Shown: positions 43,692-52,464, numbered from the stretch's first letter. The stretch is DNA of 57,029 nucleotides from Nitrospira sp. (GCA_020697375.1 JAJFBJ010000013.1:1-57029); one strand, 5' to 3'. The notes: generated by a model not told the origin, from the letters alone. Numbers and translations: made by a program.

Positions 43692-44786
43692 ATGAGCCAG
43701 TCGATCATGGGCATGGAGCTGCCTCAGTTCCTTGAGCGTAGCGGGGTAAAGCCGCTCTACGCCGTACTCGGGGAGGAAGCCTATCTCCGCGACCAATCCA
43801 TTGTCATTCTTAGAGACGCCGCTTTGGGCCCGGCATCGGAGAGCGGGTTTAATTACGATGTATTTTACGGCGACGAGTCCTCAGTTGAGGACGTCCTGGC
43901 CTGTACTGCGGAAATCCCCGTGTTCGCCGGGCGCCGCGTAGTCGTGTATAAGTCCGTGGAAAAAGTTCAGGCGCGCGAAGGTGATAAGCTCTTGTCCTAT
44001 CTATCCGCCCCGAATGAGACGACGACGCTGATCGTTGTGGCTGTCAAACTGGATGGCCGGCTCAAATGGACGCAGGTCCTGAAGAAACAGGCGATGATCA
44101 TCGATTGCGGATCATTGCCCGAAGGGCAACTTTCGGCCTGGATTCGTCAGGAAGCGGCCCTGCTGGGCCTGCGTCTGCACGAGGAGGCTACCATCTTGCT
44201 TAAGGATATAGCCGGAGAATCGCTCTATTCGGTGCGAAGGGAGCTTGAGAAACTTGCCGCCTATGTGCCGCCGGGACGGACCGTGCAACCGGCCGATGTT
44301 GAGAGGCTGCGGGGAACGGAACCCGGGGCGTCGGTGTTCGATCTCATGAATGCCATCGGTGGAAAGGATCATGGACGGGCTTTACGGATCCTCGCCAGAA
44401 ATCTTGAAAATGGGGAAGCCCCGCTGCGTATTCTCGGTGCATTGGTCTGGCAATACCGCCGGTTATGGAAATTGAAGGAGCAGCTTAATTCCGGCGGGCG
44501 CGAAGGGGAAGCCGCCCGGACGTTTCGCATGGATGCTTCACGAGTGCGGGCGTTCCTGGGGCAGTTTTCGGATGGGCAGCTGACGCAGGCGTTTCACTGG
44601 TTTATCGAAACCGATTCGAAGCTCAAAGGAGGGAGTGGAAGCGCTCCGGTACGCGTGATGGAGACTCTCTTGTTTCGGCTCTGTGGCCATCCCTCAAAGC
44701 AGGCACAAGTGAACACAGCGGTCCATCGACCGTCAGGATCGAAACCGGTGTCGAACATCAGAACGGTTACGCGTGGGAAGCGCTAA
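43692..44786 (+). CDS. holA: DNA polymerase III delta subunit
   Basis: A 364-residue clamp-loader delta subunit, which opens the beta sliding clamp during replication. Features include the N-terminal LYAVLGEEAYLRDQSIVILRDAAL (the delta-type Leu-rich YxLxG(D/E)E start), EIPVFAGRRVVVYKSVEKV, the middle ILLKDIAGESLYSVRRELEKLAAY, and a helical C-terminal domain (RILARNLENGEAPLRILGALVWQYRRLWKLK). It follows lptE by 21 bp, as in many genomes, and its last 20 bp overlap the convergent rpsT gene. Confidence 0.93.
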   Translation: MSQSIMGMELPQFLERSGVKPLYAVLGEEAYLRDQSIVILRDAALGPASESGFNYDVFYGDESSVEDVLACTAEIPVFAGRRVVVYKSVEKVQAREGDKLLSYLSAPNETTTLIVVAVKLDGRLKWTQVLKKQAMIIDCGSLPEGQLSAWIRQEAALLGLRLHEEATILLKDIAGESLYSVRRELEKLAAYVPPGRTVQPADVERLRGTEPGASVFDLMNAIGGKDHGRALRILARNLENGEAPLRILGALVWQYRRLWKLKEQLNSGGREGEAARTFRMDASRVRAFLGQFSDGQLTQAFHWFIETDSKLKGGSGSAPVRVMETLLFRLCGHPSKQAQVNTAVHRPSGSKPVSNIRTVTRGKR

Positions 44787-45045
44787 GGGCGTTCACGCGC
44801 AGGGTGAGTCTGGAAACGCGGCGCGAGGCTGTGTTTGGCTTCAGGACACCTTTGGTGACGGCTTTACTCAGCGCTGCAGTGGCCTCGCGGAGAGTGGCTT
44901 TCGCATCTTCCGGCTTCTTGGCAACGATTGCATCCTGAACCTTGCGGAGGACGCTTCGCACCGAGCTGAGTGTGGCGCGGTTGCGCAGCCGGCGCTTCTC
45001 GGATTGACGGGCACGGCGAATCGTGGATTTGTGGACAACAGGCAT
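44767..45045 (-). CDS. rpsT: 30S ribosomal protein S20
   Basis: A 92-residue basic protein with the S20 signature: start MPVVHKSTIRRARQSEKRRLRNRATLSSVR, then RKVQDAI and a C-terminal RRVSRLTLRVN helix that binds 16S rRNA. A GGAGA Shine-Dalgarno lies six bases before the ATG. The length is near the family norm of about 87. Its 3' end overlaps holA by 20 bp in a convergent arrangement. Confidence 0.96.
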   Translation of the reverse strand: MPVVHKSTIRRARQSEKRRLRNRATLSSVRSVLRKVQDAIVAKKPEDAKATLREATAALSKAVTKGVLKPNTASRRVSRLTLRVNALSASHA

Positions 45046-45120
45046 GGAAAGTCTCCTACATTGAAAGCCTGAGCTTGTAGCACAGGACCAGAAGAGAGGT
45101 CAAGAAGATAGAAAGGGAGT

Positions 45121-45157
45121 CAGGCCGGCCCGAGCAAGGCTCGGGGGCCGCGGCCTG
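45121..45157 (+). promoter_or_regulatory. GC-rich double-stem hairpin just upstream of pyrF
   Basis: CAGGCC (45121-45126) can pair with GGCCTG (45152-45157), enclosing CCCGAG (45129-45134) / CTCGGG (45140-45145) with a CAAGG loop. The structure ends about ten bases before the pyrF start, so in the mRNA it could mask initiation or act as an attenuator-like hairpin. No U-run follows. Confidence 0.4.
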
Positions 45158-45166
45158 GTTGTGTGG

Positions 45167-45880
45167 ATGCAGATTGATGCTAGAGATCGTCTGATTCTAG
45201 CCTTGGACGTTCCTTCCACTGCGGAAGCGGAAGCGCTGGTCGATCGCGTGGGAGATCACGTGCGGGTTGTGAAGGTAGGCCTGGAATTGTATACGGTCGC
45301 GGGACCTGAAATCGTTCGGAAGCTGGTTGACCGGGGCAAGCGCGTCTTTCTGGATCTCAAGTTCCTCGATATTGAAGAAACCGTTCGCCGGGCGACGGCT
45401 CGCGTGGCCGCAATGGGCGTGACGTTTTTGACGGTCCATGCGAATCGAAAGGCCTTGATCGCGGCCGTGCAGGGAAGAGGGCGGTCGGATCTCAAGTTGC
45501 TGGCCGTGACGGTGCTCACCAACTTCGATGGAGAGGATTTACGGGACATGGGGATTCAGCGGACCGTCCAGGATCTGGTCACGGCTCGAGCCGCGTTGGC
45601 CGCGGAGGTGGGCTGTGATGGCGTAGTGGCTTCCGGAGAAGAGCCCCGGGCCATCCGTGTCCAGGAGGGGCCGAATTTGCTCATCGTTACACCGGGGGTT
45701 AGGCCGGCCGGCAAAGGGACTGATGATCATGCTCGCGTCACGACGCCCACGCAAACCATCACGGCCGGAGCGGATTATCTGGTGATTGGTCGCCCGATAC
45801 GAGACGCGGAAGATCCCTTCGCCGCCACTGCCGCCATCCTGGCTGAAATGCAAGCCGCGTTCGATAGGCGCGCAAGTTAA
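45167..45880 (+). CDS. pyrF: orotidine 5'-phosphate decarboxylase
   Basis: Catalyses OMP to UMP, the final step of de novo pyrimidine synthesis. About 237 residues with the TIM-barrel signature VFLDLKFLDIEETV. The usual DxKxxD catalytic triad (Asp-Lys-Asp) is present, although the common His and Pro of DLKFHDIPNTV are Leu and Glu here. Phosphate-binding sequences VTPGVRP and GADYLVIGRPI are present. Start options are GTG 45161 and ATG 45167, both without a clear RBS. The preceding hairpin may influence expression. Confidence 0.94.
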   Translation: MQIDARDRLILALDVPSTAEAEALVDRVGDHVRVVKVGLELYTVAGPEIVRKLVDRGKRVFLDLKFLDIEETVRRATARVAAMGVTFLTVHANRKALIAAVQGRGRSDLKLLAVTVLTNFDGEDLRDMGIQRTVQDLVTARAALAAEVGCDGVVASGEEPRAIRVQEGPNLLIVTPGVRPAGKGTDDHARVTTPTQTITAGADYLVIGRPIRDAEDPFAATAAILAEMQAAFDRRAS

Positions 45881-46052
45881 CCGCGAGGGCGATGACTCCT
45901 GCATCGATGTGATTCACCGCCTGTACGCCTCTTCCTCTATAGGCGGCATACTGAACAGAAGCGACCGGCCATGCCTGATTCCATCGGCGGTTGCGACTGT
46001 TCTTCTGGGTTTGTTAAGATGCCGGTTCCTTCCTATTGGACCGCTCCTGTGT

Positions 46053-46130
46053 GGTGGGTGTAGCTCAGTTGGTTAGAGCGCCGGATTGTGGATCCGGAGG
46101 TCGCGGGTTCGAAACCCGTCACTCACCCCA
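46053..46130 (+). tRNA. tRNA-His (anticodon GTG)
   Basis: A cloverleaf can be drawn by hand. The acceptor is GTGGGTG (46054-46060) with CACTCAC (46120-46126), plus the extra G-1 (46053) opposite C73, the identity element of tRNA-His. The D-arm is GCTCAGTTGGTTAGAGC, the anticodon stem/loop CCGGA-TT-GTG-GA-TCCGG, and the T-arm GCGGGTTCGAAACCCGT. CCA is encoded (46128-46130). The mature tRNA needs no further editing to be functional. Its 3' end is flanked by a degraded integrase, consistent with a former attachment site. Confidence 0.95.
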
Positions 46131-46595
46131 TCCCCTCTGTTTGCAACCATTGGATAGTGCAAGGGATTTGGGATAGACATGGGAGCAGACCACACCGCTG
46201 GTTGCGGATTGGTTGCGGATTTGCCCAGTTCCACGTCCATGTCAGGGATGGAATCGAGTCGATCGACTGCCTGTTTGTTGCCTCCGGGGATCAGGTACCC
46301 TAGAGATCGACGGTAACCTGGATGGACGAATGGCCCATCTGCTCCTTCGCGTAGATGAGGCTCCCGCCTTGTTGCAGCAACAGCGAGGCAAAACGTATGG
46401 CGCAGGTCATGAAAGCGGACCTTCCGCAGGCCTGCTCGCTGTAAGAAGCCATAAAACACCCGATCCCGTAGATTGTTGGGGTGGAGCAGTCCGCCCGTCT
46501 CGCTCGTGAAGGTGTTGTTCCGTGTACAGGTCTCTGAGCGTCTGGCTCAGCTCACGCGACATGTCGAACCGCCGGCTTTCTCCGCTAAAGACTCA
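46131..46595 (-). pseudogene. decayed tyrosine-recombinase (phage-type integrase) remnant
   Basis: On the minus strand, readable pieces in several frames belong to one integrase C-terminal domain: SRRFDMSRELSQTLRDLY, FTSETGGLLHPNNLRDRVFYGFLQ, AGLRKVRFHDLRHTF with the HxLR catalytic box, then after a one-base shift ASLLLQQGGSLIYAKEQMGHSS, IQVTVDL-Y, and YLIPGGNKQAVDRL. The catalytic Tyr region is damaged by a one-base loss. An internal deletion separates the first two pieces, and the N-terminal DNA-binding region is missing. It directly abuts tRNA-His, as expected for an integrative element that used the tRNA 3' end as its site. Clearly inactive. Confidence 0.85.
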
Positions 46596-46776
46596 GGCAG
46601 CAAGTTAGGATTGGGGATTTCCCATGCTGGGTCAGCATAGTGGTAGGGAAATCACTATAACGCAGGTCTCATCTCGGCGCATTCACCAAGACATTATAGA
46701 GGCCACCTGACGTTGTGACAGGCGTCGGCTGAGCCTGAGCAATTGCCAAACTGTCAGAACGCGCTACACTTACCCG

Positions 46777-46995
46777 ATGCCGATAGAATTCCTGCTTCTT
46801 GTGGTGGGCCTCCTCTTTGGTTCGCTCGTTGTCACAGCCGGGATGATGAGGGTCGCTCAATGGATCGATGCCTGTCCTCCCCGACGCGACACCCCGTCCG
46901 TTAGCACACATGTCTCCCACACCAGAGTCCCGTCACATCCGGATCCTGCTCTCTCGGTGCCGGAAGCCGAAGAAGGCTTCCAACAAGCGGCCTAG
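46777..46995 (+). CDS. small single-helix membrane protein, uncertain
   Basis: A 72-residue ORF with a strong N-terminal transmembrane helix (FLLLVVGLLFGSLVVTAGMM), then a Pro/His/Ser-rich, low-complexity tail. No good RBS precedes ATG 46777. It lies inside the recombination scar beside tRNA-His. It could be a genuine short membrane protein or a chance ORF. No family recognised. Confidence 0.35.
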   Translation: MPIEFLLLVVGLLFGSLVVTAGMMRVAQWIDACPPRRDTPSVSTHVSHTRVPSHPDPALSVPEAEEGFQQAA

Positions 46996-47155
46996 CATTC
47001 TCTCCTCCTCAACGACCATAGCCTCAACAGAAGTTACTTGCACCTTCACTGCTTAAGTGAGTAAAAATGAGCAGAGAGAATGCCTAGATGTGAGGTCAAA
47101 GAGCATTCTCCATCTCGTCCCCGCCTGTACGTCTCACCGAATCAGGGTGGCCGTT

Positions 47156-47521
47156 ATGCGCCTCAGCGTGGTACTGTTCCTGCTGATCAGCATAGTTGCT
47201 CCTATGGGTGCCTTGGCCCAGAATGTGGGCGACCTCAGCCCCCATCCGTACAGCAGCAATGGCATTGGCAACCCGTTCAGTCCCGGCGGTCCCTACAGTC
47301 TCACTCCCCCTGCCGTGCCAAGCCGCGGCCGTGCCGCTCCGACGAGTCCCTATGCCTGGTCCAATGTGTCACCGGTACCGCTTGGTCCGGCGGTCCTCAA
47401 TCGAGCCGAGCTGTTTGGTTTCCCCGCCCCCCCACCAGTCCCAACTGTCACGGCTCCTGGTAGAGGACCCTACGGCATCACTCTCCCGGGGAATCATCCT
47501 TTGGCGGTTGGAGGGAAATGA
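47156..47521 (+). CDS. small exported Gly/Pro/Ser/Asn-rich protein
   Basis: About 121 residues from ATG 47156 (earlier in-frame starts add an unlikely Cys-rich leader). The N-terminus is a signal peptide (MRLSVVLFLLISIVAPMGALAQ), so the protein is probably exported. The mature part is low-complexity, rich in Gly, Pro, Ser and Asn, with SNGIGNPFSPGGPYSLTPPAVP-like stretches. This resembles small exported structural or coat-like proteins of unknown function. No enzymatic motif. It is in the low-density region after the integrase scar. Confidence 0.55.
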   Translation: MRLSVVLFLLISIVAPMGALAQNVGDLSPHPYSSNGIGNPFSPGGPYSLTPPAVPSRGRAAPTSPYAWSNVSPVPLGPAVLNRAELFGFPAPPPVPTVTAPGRGPYGITLPGNHPLAVGGK

Positions 47522-48462
47522 AGAGGCCGGCGCAAGCTCAATGACGGGATAGATTGTTGATGATTACGTGTATAGTGTGGCGAGTGACACGAGAGCGATG
47601 GACGGCGATCAAGTTCTCCACCCTGATCTGCATAGAGGTATGCGAAGCTCTGGCTGCATGAACACATTGCACCGATCCGGTATACCGCGGCCAGACTGTT
47701 CAGTTAGCAGGCTGGTCAGTGAGACCTCCGCTTTGATGGGCTCTCCGTGAGGACCGGAATGTTCGATCGACCTCCAGTCCGGAATGACTTTGCTGAGCAC
47801 CACCTCGGCTGCAACGACCCGAGTAGAACTTATTTCGACCTTCCCATTGGTGAATGAATCAATCGGTTAAGTAACTGACTTGCCTGGATGCGCCGCTTGG
47901 TGTGTTCGTCGTGCTGAATGATGCGTTCACGCGTGGCCATCGTGCTCGTCTCTAGCGACAGTCTTATTTGGGGGCATCTATTCCTTGGGCCTCAGTGTTC
48001 CTTCTTGGCAACCCGGGGCGAGATGAGGGCAGCGACACATCCCAGCTCACTTATGGCCACGGTGTGGCCACTCCTTCCCCAATGAATCCTCCTCGCGGGG
48101 GAGATGGCTTTCACTCCCTCGACCCGCGTTAGCCGGGCCAGCATATCCTGCACAGAGTCTTCTCCGTAGCGTCAGCCTCTCGCTCCCGTGAAAGTCGCAG
48201 AGAGCTCGGAACTTCCTGATAATAGCCGTCTCGGACATTGCTCTCCTGAGGTGAGAGCACAGAACATTTCAGATGATCATCGGGGAGAGTTTCGCATGAT
48301 CGATGCAGGCCGGGTTTAATGGCGGAGCGATTCGTATCAAAAGCGTTGGGGTTTTCATGGTGATATCCATAAGCAGCACAGGACAATAATATATCTTAGG
48401 AAATATATATATGCTAAGAAATATTGCATTCTTCATTAGCCAATGGTAGTTTGCGGTCCGAC
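47522..48462. other. non-coding or decayed stretch in accessory region
   Basis: About 940 bp with no credible gene on either strand: short ORFs lack RBSs, family motifs or balanced composition. It contains several small dyads and one AT-rich palindromic segment near 48390-48420 (described separately). It probably represents the remains of the element inserted at tRNA-His, but I cannot identify the former genes. Confidence 0.5.
48395..48418. promoter_or_regulatory. AT-rich dyad, candidate operator/promoter for the RHH gene
   Basis: CTTAG (48395-48399) and CTAAG (48414-48418) flank a TA-rich centre (GAAATATATATATG), an imperfect dyad in an otherwise GC-rich genome. It lies 45 bp upstream of the ribbon-helix-helix ATG. 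RHH proteins often repress their own promoters through short palindromes, so autoregulation is a reasonable inference. Confidence 0.4.
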
Positions 48463-48675
48463 ATGGCACCGAAGCGAAGCAAAGAAGAAACGGAAGCAGA
48501 GACCGGAACATGGATTGTGAAGGATGTTCCGCGTGATCTGATGCACCGGGTGAAGATCGCGGCGGCGATTCAGCACAAGACACTCAAGCAGCTCCTATTT
48601 GACTTGGCAGAGGCGCATTTGGAAGAGCTGGAGCGGAAGGGGCTGTTACCAAAGGAAAATAAACGACAGAACTAA
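48463..48675 (+). CDS. ribbon-helix-helix (CopG/Arc-like) protein
   Basis: A 70-residue protein: MAPKRSKEETEAETG tail, then TWIVKDVPRDLMHRVKIAAAIQHKTLKQLLFDLAEAHLEELE. That matches a beta strand for DNA contact followed by two helices of an RHH dimer. Such small DNA-binding proteins commonly act as antitoxins or plasmid-segregation/transcription repressors. No toxin gene is adjacent; the next gene is a transporter 139 bp away. An in-frame ATG at 48424 would add a poorly conserved leader. Probably autoregulated via the AT-rich dyad upstream. Confidence 0.7.
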   Translation: MAPKRSKEETEAETGTWIVKDVPRDLMHRVKIAAAIQHKTLKQLLFDLAEAHLEELERKGLLPKENKRQN

Positions 48676-48814
48676 GTGGAGCCACAATCACCGTCTGTGG
48701 CGGGCTTTGAAAAAAGATCCGAAACAGACGGAAGTCCCGGCAAGACAGACCAGGATTAGATACTTACTGACCGCTTTCTTCCCGATAAAGCGCGGACAAT
48801 TTCCAGGAAGCCTT

Positions 48815-50506
48815 ATGGCAGTCGATCCAATTTTCTTTCGCGATCTCGCCTATGTGTTCGTCGCGGCCGTCCTCGGCGGGGTAGCGGCCTACCTGCTGCG
48901 CCAACCGTTGATTTTGGGCTATGTAGTGGGAGGAATTCTGATCAGTCCCCTAACGCCCGGTCCATCGATTTCCGACGTTCATACCTTCGAACTATTTGCA
49001 GAAGTCGGCGTGATACTGCTGATGTTCTGCATCGGAATCGAGTTTTCCCTCAACGAGTTATTGCGTGTGCGGTGGGTGGCGCTCTTAGGGGGGCCGCTCG
49101 GCATTCTTCTCTCGATCCTGTTAGCAGTCGGTCTGGGACAAGTCGTGGGCTGGAGTCTCATCCAGAGTGTGGTGATTGGCTCCGTTGTGTCGGTGGCTAG
49201 TACGATGGTGCTTGGTCGACTCCTGCTCGATAGCGGAGACTTGCGCGCGAAGCACGGCAAAGTCATGATCGGTATTACCCTCGTGGAGGATCTCGCCGTC
49301 GTCGTCCTCACCGTGCTGCTTCCGGCGCTTGGTGTCCTGGAGCCTGGCCGCTTCGCAACGATTGGTAAGGCCTTACTTACCGCGCTGATGATTCTCGTCC
49401 CGTTCTCCTACCTCGCATCAAAAGCGATTCCTCTGCTGTTGACACGTGTGGCCAGAACGCAGAATCACGAATTGTTTCTACTGGTGGCCTTGTCGCTCGG
49501 CATCGGGACTGCCGCCGTCACACAGATGGCCGGATTATCCCTCGCCCTTGGGGCGTTTCTGGCCGGATTGATTATCAGTGGGTCCGAATATGGCCATGAG
49601 ACTTTAGCCAGAGTCCTGTCGCTTCGCGATGCGTTCGTCGCGCTGTTTTTTGTTACGATCGGCGTTCTCATCGACCCGCGGATCGTGTTGGAGAACCTTC
49701 CACTACTCAGTCTCATGCTGGGACTGATTATCCTGGGGAAGTTTCTCGTATGGACCCTGGTAGTGCGGCTGTTTCGCTATGCCTGGGCCACCGCGTTACT
49801 CGTGGGCGTGGGCCTCACGCAGATCGGTGAATTTTCGTTCGTCTTAGTCCAAGTCGCGAAGACGGCGGGCCATGTGAGCGAAGACGTGTACAATGCCACC
49901 TTGGCCGCTTCCCTCCTGAGCATTCTTTTGAACGCCCCATTAGTTCGATATGCGCCGCGATGGATCGCCAGATTAAACCTCCATGCGGGGCGGCATACAC
50001 TTCCAACCGAAGCGGCGGGTTATCACCCTGATAAGGGCCATGTCCTCATGTGTGGATTCGGGCGGGTGGGCAGCGCCATCGGCCTCGCGCTCGACCATTT
50101 CGGGATTCCCTACACGGTGATTGAACGAGACCCGGATATCGTCCGGCACCTGCGCCGACGCGGGATATCTTGCCTGTATGGCGATGCTTCCCAACATGAG
50201 CTATTGCACGCGGCTGGCGCGCACCATGCCGCATTGGTGGTTGTCGCACTCCCAGGGATTCACGAAGCGGTCCTCACCGTACGGCGACTGCGAATGCTCA
50301 ACGAAAAGGCCCCGCTGCTTGCCCGTGCCCACGGTGTCCGTGAGGCACAGAGCCTCATGGCAGTCGGCGCCACGGACGTGATCCAGCCGGAGATTGAAGC
50401 GGCGCATACCTTGATTCGGCATGCCCTTCAGGCTCTGGCGGTGTCAAAACCCAAGATCCTCGCTTACCTTGAAGCCTGCCGAGCCGCAATGCGCGAGCCT
50501 CAATAA
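48815..50506 (+). CDS. CPA2 cation:proton antiporter (Kef/YbaL-like) with TrkA-N domain
   Basis: About 563 residues from ATG 48815, preceded by AGGAA seven bases away; the in-frame ORF starts earlier at 48599 but without family character. It has a twelve-ish-helix Na+/H+ exchanger domain (residues about 5-380; CIGIEFSLNELL, ASTMVLGRLLLDSGD, VEDLAVVVLTVLLPALGVL, GAFLAGLIISGSEYGHE) and a C-terminal RCK/TrkA-N nucleotide-binding domain (HVLMCGFGRVGSAIG near 412, then a DGDAS-type LYGDAS and IERDPD). It exports K+ or Na+ in exchange for H+, gated by cytosolic nucleotide or glutathione state. A terminator-like hairpin lies downstream. Confidence 0.92.
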   Translation: MAVDPIFFRDLAYVFVAAVLGGVAAYLLRQPLILGYVVGGILISPLTPGPSISDVHTFELFAEVGVILLMFCIGIEFSLNELLRVRWVALLGGPLGILLSILLAVGLGQVVGWSLIQSVVIGSVVSVASTMVLGRLLLDSGDLRAKHGKVMIGITLVEDLAVVVLTVLLPALGVLEPGRFATIGKALLTALMILVPFSYLASKAIPLLLTRVARTQNHELFLLVALSLGIGTAAVTQMAGLSLALGAFLAGLIISGSEYGHETLARVLSLRDAFVALFFVTIGVLIDPRIVLENLPLLSLMLGLIILGKFLVWTLVVRLFRYAWATALLVGVGLTQIGEFSFVLVQVAKTAGHVSEDVYNATLAASLLSILLNAPLVRYAPRWIARLNLHAGRHTLPTEAAGYHPDKGHVLMCGFGRVGSAIGLALDHFGIPYTVIERDPDIVRHLRRRGISCLYGDASQHELLHAAGAHHAALVVVALPGIHEAVLTVRRLRMLNEKAPLLARAHGVREAQSLMAVGATDVIQPEIEAAHTLIRHALQALAVSKPKILAYLEACRAAMREPQ

Positions 50507-50633
50507 TCGCGCCGGGCGTTCAACAGCAAAGTCTCCTCACGCAAGCAGGGCCACGGCGCGTCCTGAACCGCACCCGGCATCATGGCTCGGGGAGTCAATC
50601 AGGCGAAATTGTCGCAGGAGGGTGCGATGCGAT

Positions 50634-50660
50634 CCTGTCACGTATGACAGGTGGTTTTTT
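50634..50660 (+). terminator. rho-independent terminator after the antiporter gene
   Basis: CCTGTCA (50634-50640), loop CGTA, TGACAGG (50645-50651), then TGG and six T residues (50655-50660): a perfect seven-pair stem with a U-tract. About 130 bp after the antiporter stop. Confidence 0.7.
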
Positions 50661-50925
50661 CCATGACACCTCCTCTGTGCGGCGGGGGTTGACGTAATCC
50701 ACCGATCCGTTCGAGGAAACAAAGGCCTTAGTAACAGTACTATCGCACAGCCAATTACCTGTAGCGCCTTCTCTATTCACCCCGTACGTTTCCTTAGCCC
50801 TGCTTCATAGATGCCTAGTTCCGTAATATTCAACGCTCTGATACAGTCCGTTGCGTCAATGCCACATGGCAGGCAGCGGTTGTTCACGAGGGCAAGCCAG
50901 ATGCTGTTCGAGGTAGAGGAGTACA

Positions 50926-51093
50926 ATGGAAGATCCGACCGTTCCGTTATGTCCCCACTGTAAGCAGCCGGTGACGCAAGAAAGCTCTTCTTCGAGAAGG
51001 GTCGGCGCGCACAATGGATCCGACTGGTCAGAATGGCACTGCGATCAATGCGGCAGAAGCTTTTCGATGGATTACTTTGACCCCTTGAAGTAA
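50926..51093 (+). CDS. tiny zinc-ribbon protein
   Basis: A 55-residue protein with an AGAGGA Shine-Dalgarno a few bases before ATG 50926. Two CxxC knuckles, LCPHCKQ (Cys9, Cys12) and HCDQCGRS (about residues 40-43), form a typical zinc ribbon. The rest is hydrophilic, with DWSEWHCDQCGRSFSMDYFD. There is no membrane helix or signal. Possibly a nucleic-acid- or protein-binding zinc ribbon. It stands alone in a gene-poor stretch, so function is open, but the paired CxxC and RBS make it credible despite its size. Confidence 0.6.
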   Translation: MEDPTVPLCPHCKQPVTQESSSSRRVGAHNGSDWSEWHCDQCGRSFSMDYFDPLK

Positions 51094-52089
51094 GACCAAC
51101 CGGGTAACGCAAGCCATCCCCTCCCATGTATGGAACCACCGCATAGGCCACCCGGCCCACACACCTACAATTGGCATATCGGCTGGCGCAGTGACCGCTC
51201 GGTAAAGAAAACCCAAGCTTGAATGCATGAACGAGGAGAAAGGCTTCAACGCCTCAGGTCAGAAACTACTGTGCAGCGCATCGACCACAATTTGAACCGC
51301 CGGTAGGGCATGCCGTCCGCTCGGTTATTGGCCCGCACATGGGTGTTCGATTTTCGCAATGTACCTATCGAGGATAGGAAATGACCAGGCAACTACCTAG
51401 TCGCATTTGAACAGGTTCGCGTGATCGTCATCTCACCAAAGCCGCGTCTCCGAACGGCTGCATCCGGCCGATGTCTGCAGCGTTCAAGCGCAGGCGAGCG
51501 GAATGCTGAACTGTGGATGGCGGCAACACTGAGGCCTTCTGTAGCTGAAGGAACTGGGTTACGGACGAATTGAAGCCCAACCTGTACGTCTTCTTGAGAC
51601 CTATACTCCTTGGACCGATCGACCAGGCTCGCGGCATAATATTCAATGACTTTCCGTTCTTCCGAGGTCAAGGGCTCTGTAGAAGAACCGGTGAGAGGAG
51701 TGTCTCCGATGCGAGGAGGAACGCTTTGATCTCTTGCCGGTAGTCTGGTTCCATAGGACAGACCTCTGATGTGTGGTGGGAGACAACCCTACGCCCTCGT
51801 AACCGCAGTAGCCTAGAGATACAATGCGGTGGATAGACTGAAAACTATCAAGGCATAACATGCCCGTTCGGCCGTGAGTAAGGAGGCTCATTAGGCTGAG
51901 GTCCTCGCAGCAATAGAGGAATGGTCGGCGGCAGCATTCAAGAAGGCCGGCTAATCGGTTTGCGACAAGGTCTCGCTCATCCCTCCTGGTCCTGGTTGCA
52001 TACTGTTGCTGATTTGCGTACAGTCGGCGATAGTCTAACCTGTCGCTCAGCCCAGCATTCATGCATAGGCCGTTTGGGTGGGATGCACT
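51094..52089. other. gene-poor stretch, no supported gene
   Basis: Nearly 1 kb without a gene I can support. The longest minus-strand readings (about 51393-51671 and 51643-52062) lack RBSs and family motifs and overlap each other in different frames. They may be fragments of decayed genes; one (MTSEERKVIEYYAASLVDRSKEYR-like) has a protein-like N-terminus but then degrades. Same gene-poor character as the tRNA-His region. Confidence 0.45.
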
Positions 52090-52464
52090 ATGGCCGGTGA
52101 AAATGAGCAGGTTTTTTCACTCAGATCACCTCATTCGAACGTCCCCGTTGACATTCGATTTCACCTCCGTTCATTCCGCCGATTTCCCGTCCAATGCTTC
52201 GTGTACTATTCCGGTGACGAGTTCAAGGGAACCGGTACCGCCTGGAATTTGTCGCTCAACGGGTGGCGTATCGATGGAACCCATCCGGTTGAGCAGGGAC
52301 TGGTGGTTACTCTCTGTGTCTTCCTGCCCGGACGGCATCCCGCTGTCTTTATCGATCAGGCCATCATTCGCTGGTCTCGGGGACAAGAATTCGGTGTCGA
52401 AGTGAGCTCGATCAAAGCGGACGAACATGCGCGACTCGAGCAGTTCGTCACCGAACTGGTCTAG
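52090..52464 (+). CDS. PilZ domain protein (tandem copy 1)
   Basis: About 124 residues. The PilZ signature for c-di-GMP is present: RSFRR (an RxxxR arm, about residues 27-31) and NLSLNGW (N/DxSxxG) a short way on, followed by the beta-barrel strands HPAVFIDQAIIRWSRGQEFGVEV. No membrane or enzymatic domain, so it is a stand-alone PilZ adaptor. ATG 52090 leads the protein; an in-frame ATG at 52078 adds four residues. First of three tandem PilZ-type genes on the same strand. Confidence 0.85.
   Translation: MAGENEQVFSLRSPHSNVPVDIRFHLRSFRRFPVQCFVYYSGDEFKGTGTAWNLSLNGWRIDGTHPVEQGLVVTLCVFLPGRHPAVFIDQAIIRWSRGQEFGVEVSSIKADEHARLEQFVTELV

Noticed and set aside
51393..51671. 92-residue minus-strand ORF MTSEERKVIEYYAASLV-like
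   Set aside because: The N-terminus looks protein-like, but the frame degenerates into Arg/Pro-rich sequence, with no RBS or family motif; possibly a decayed gene, not enough to annotate.
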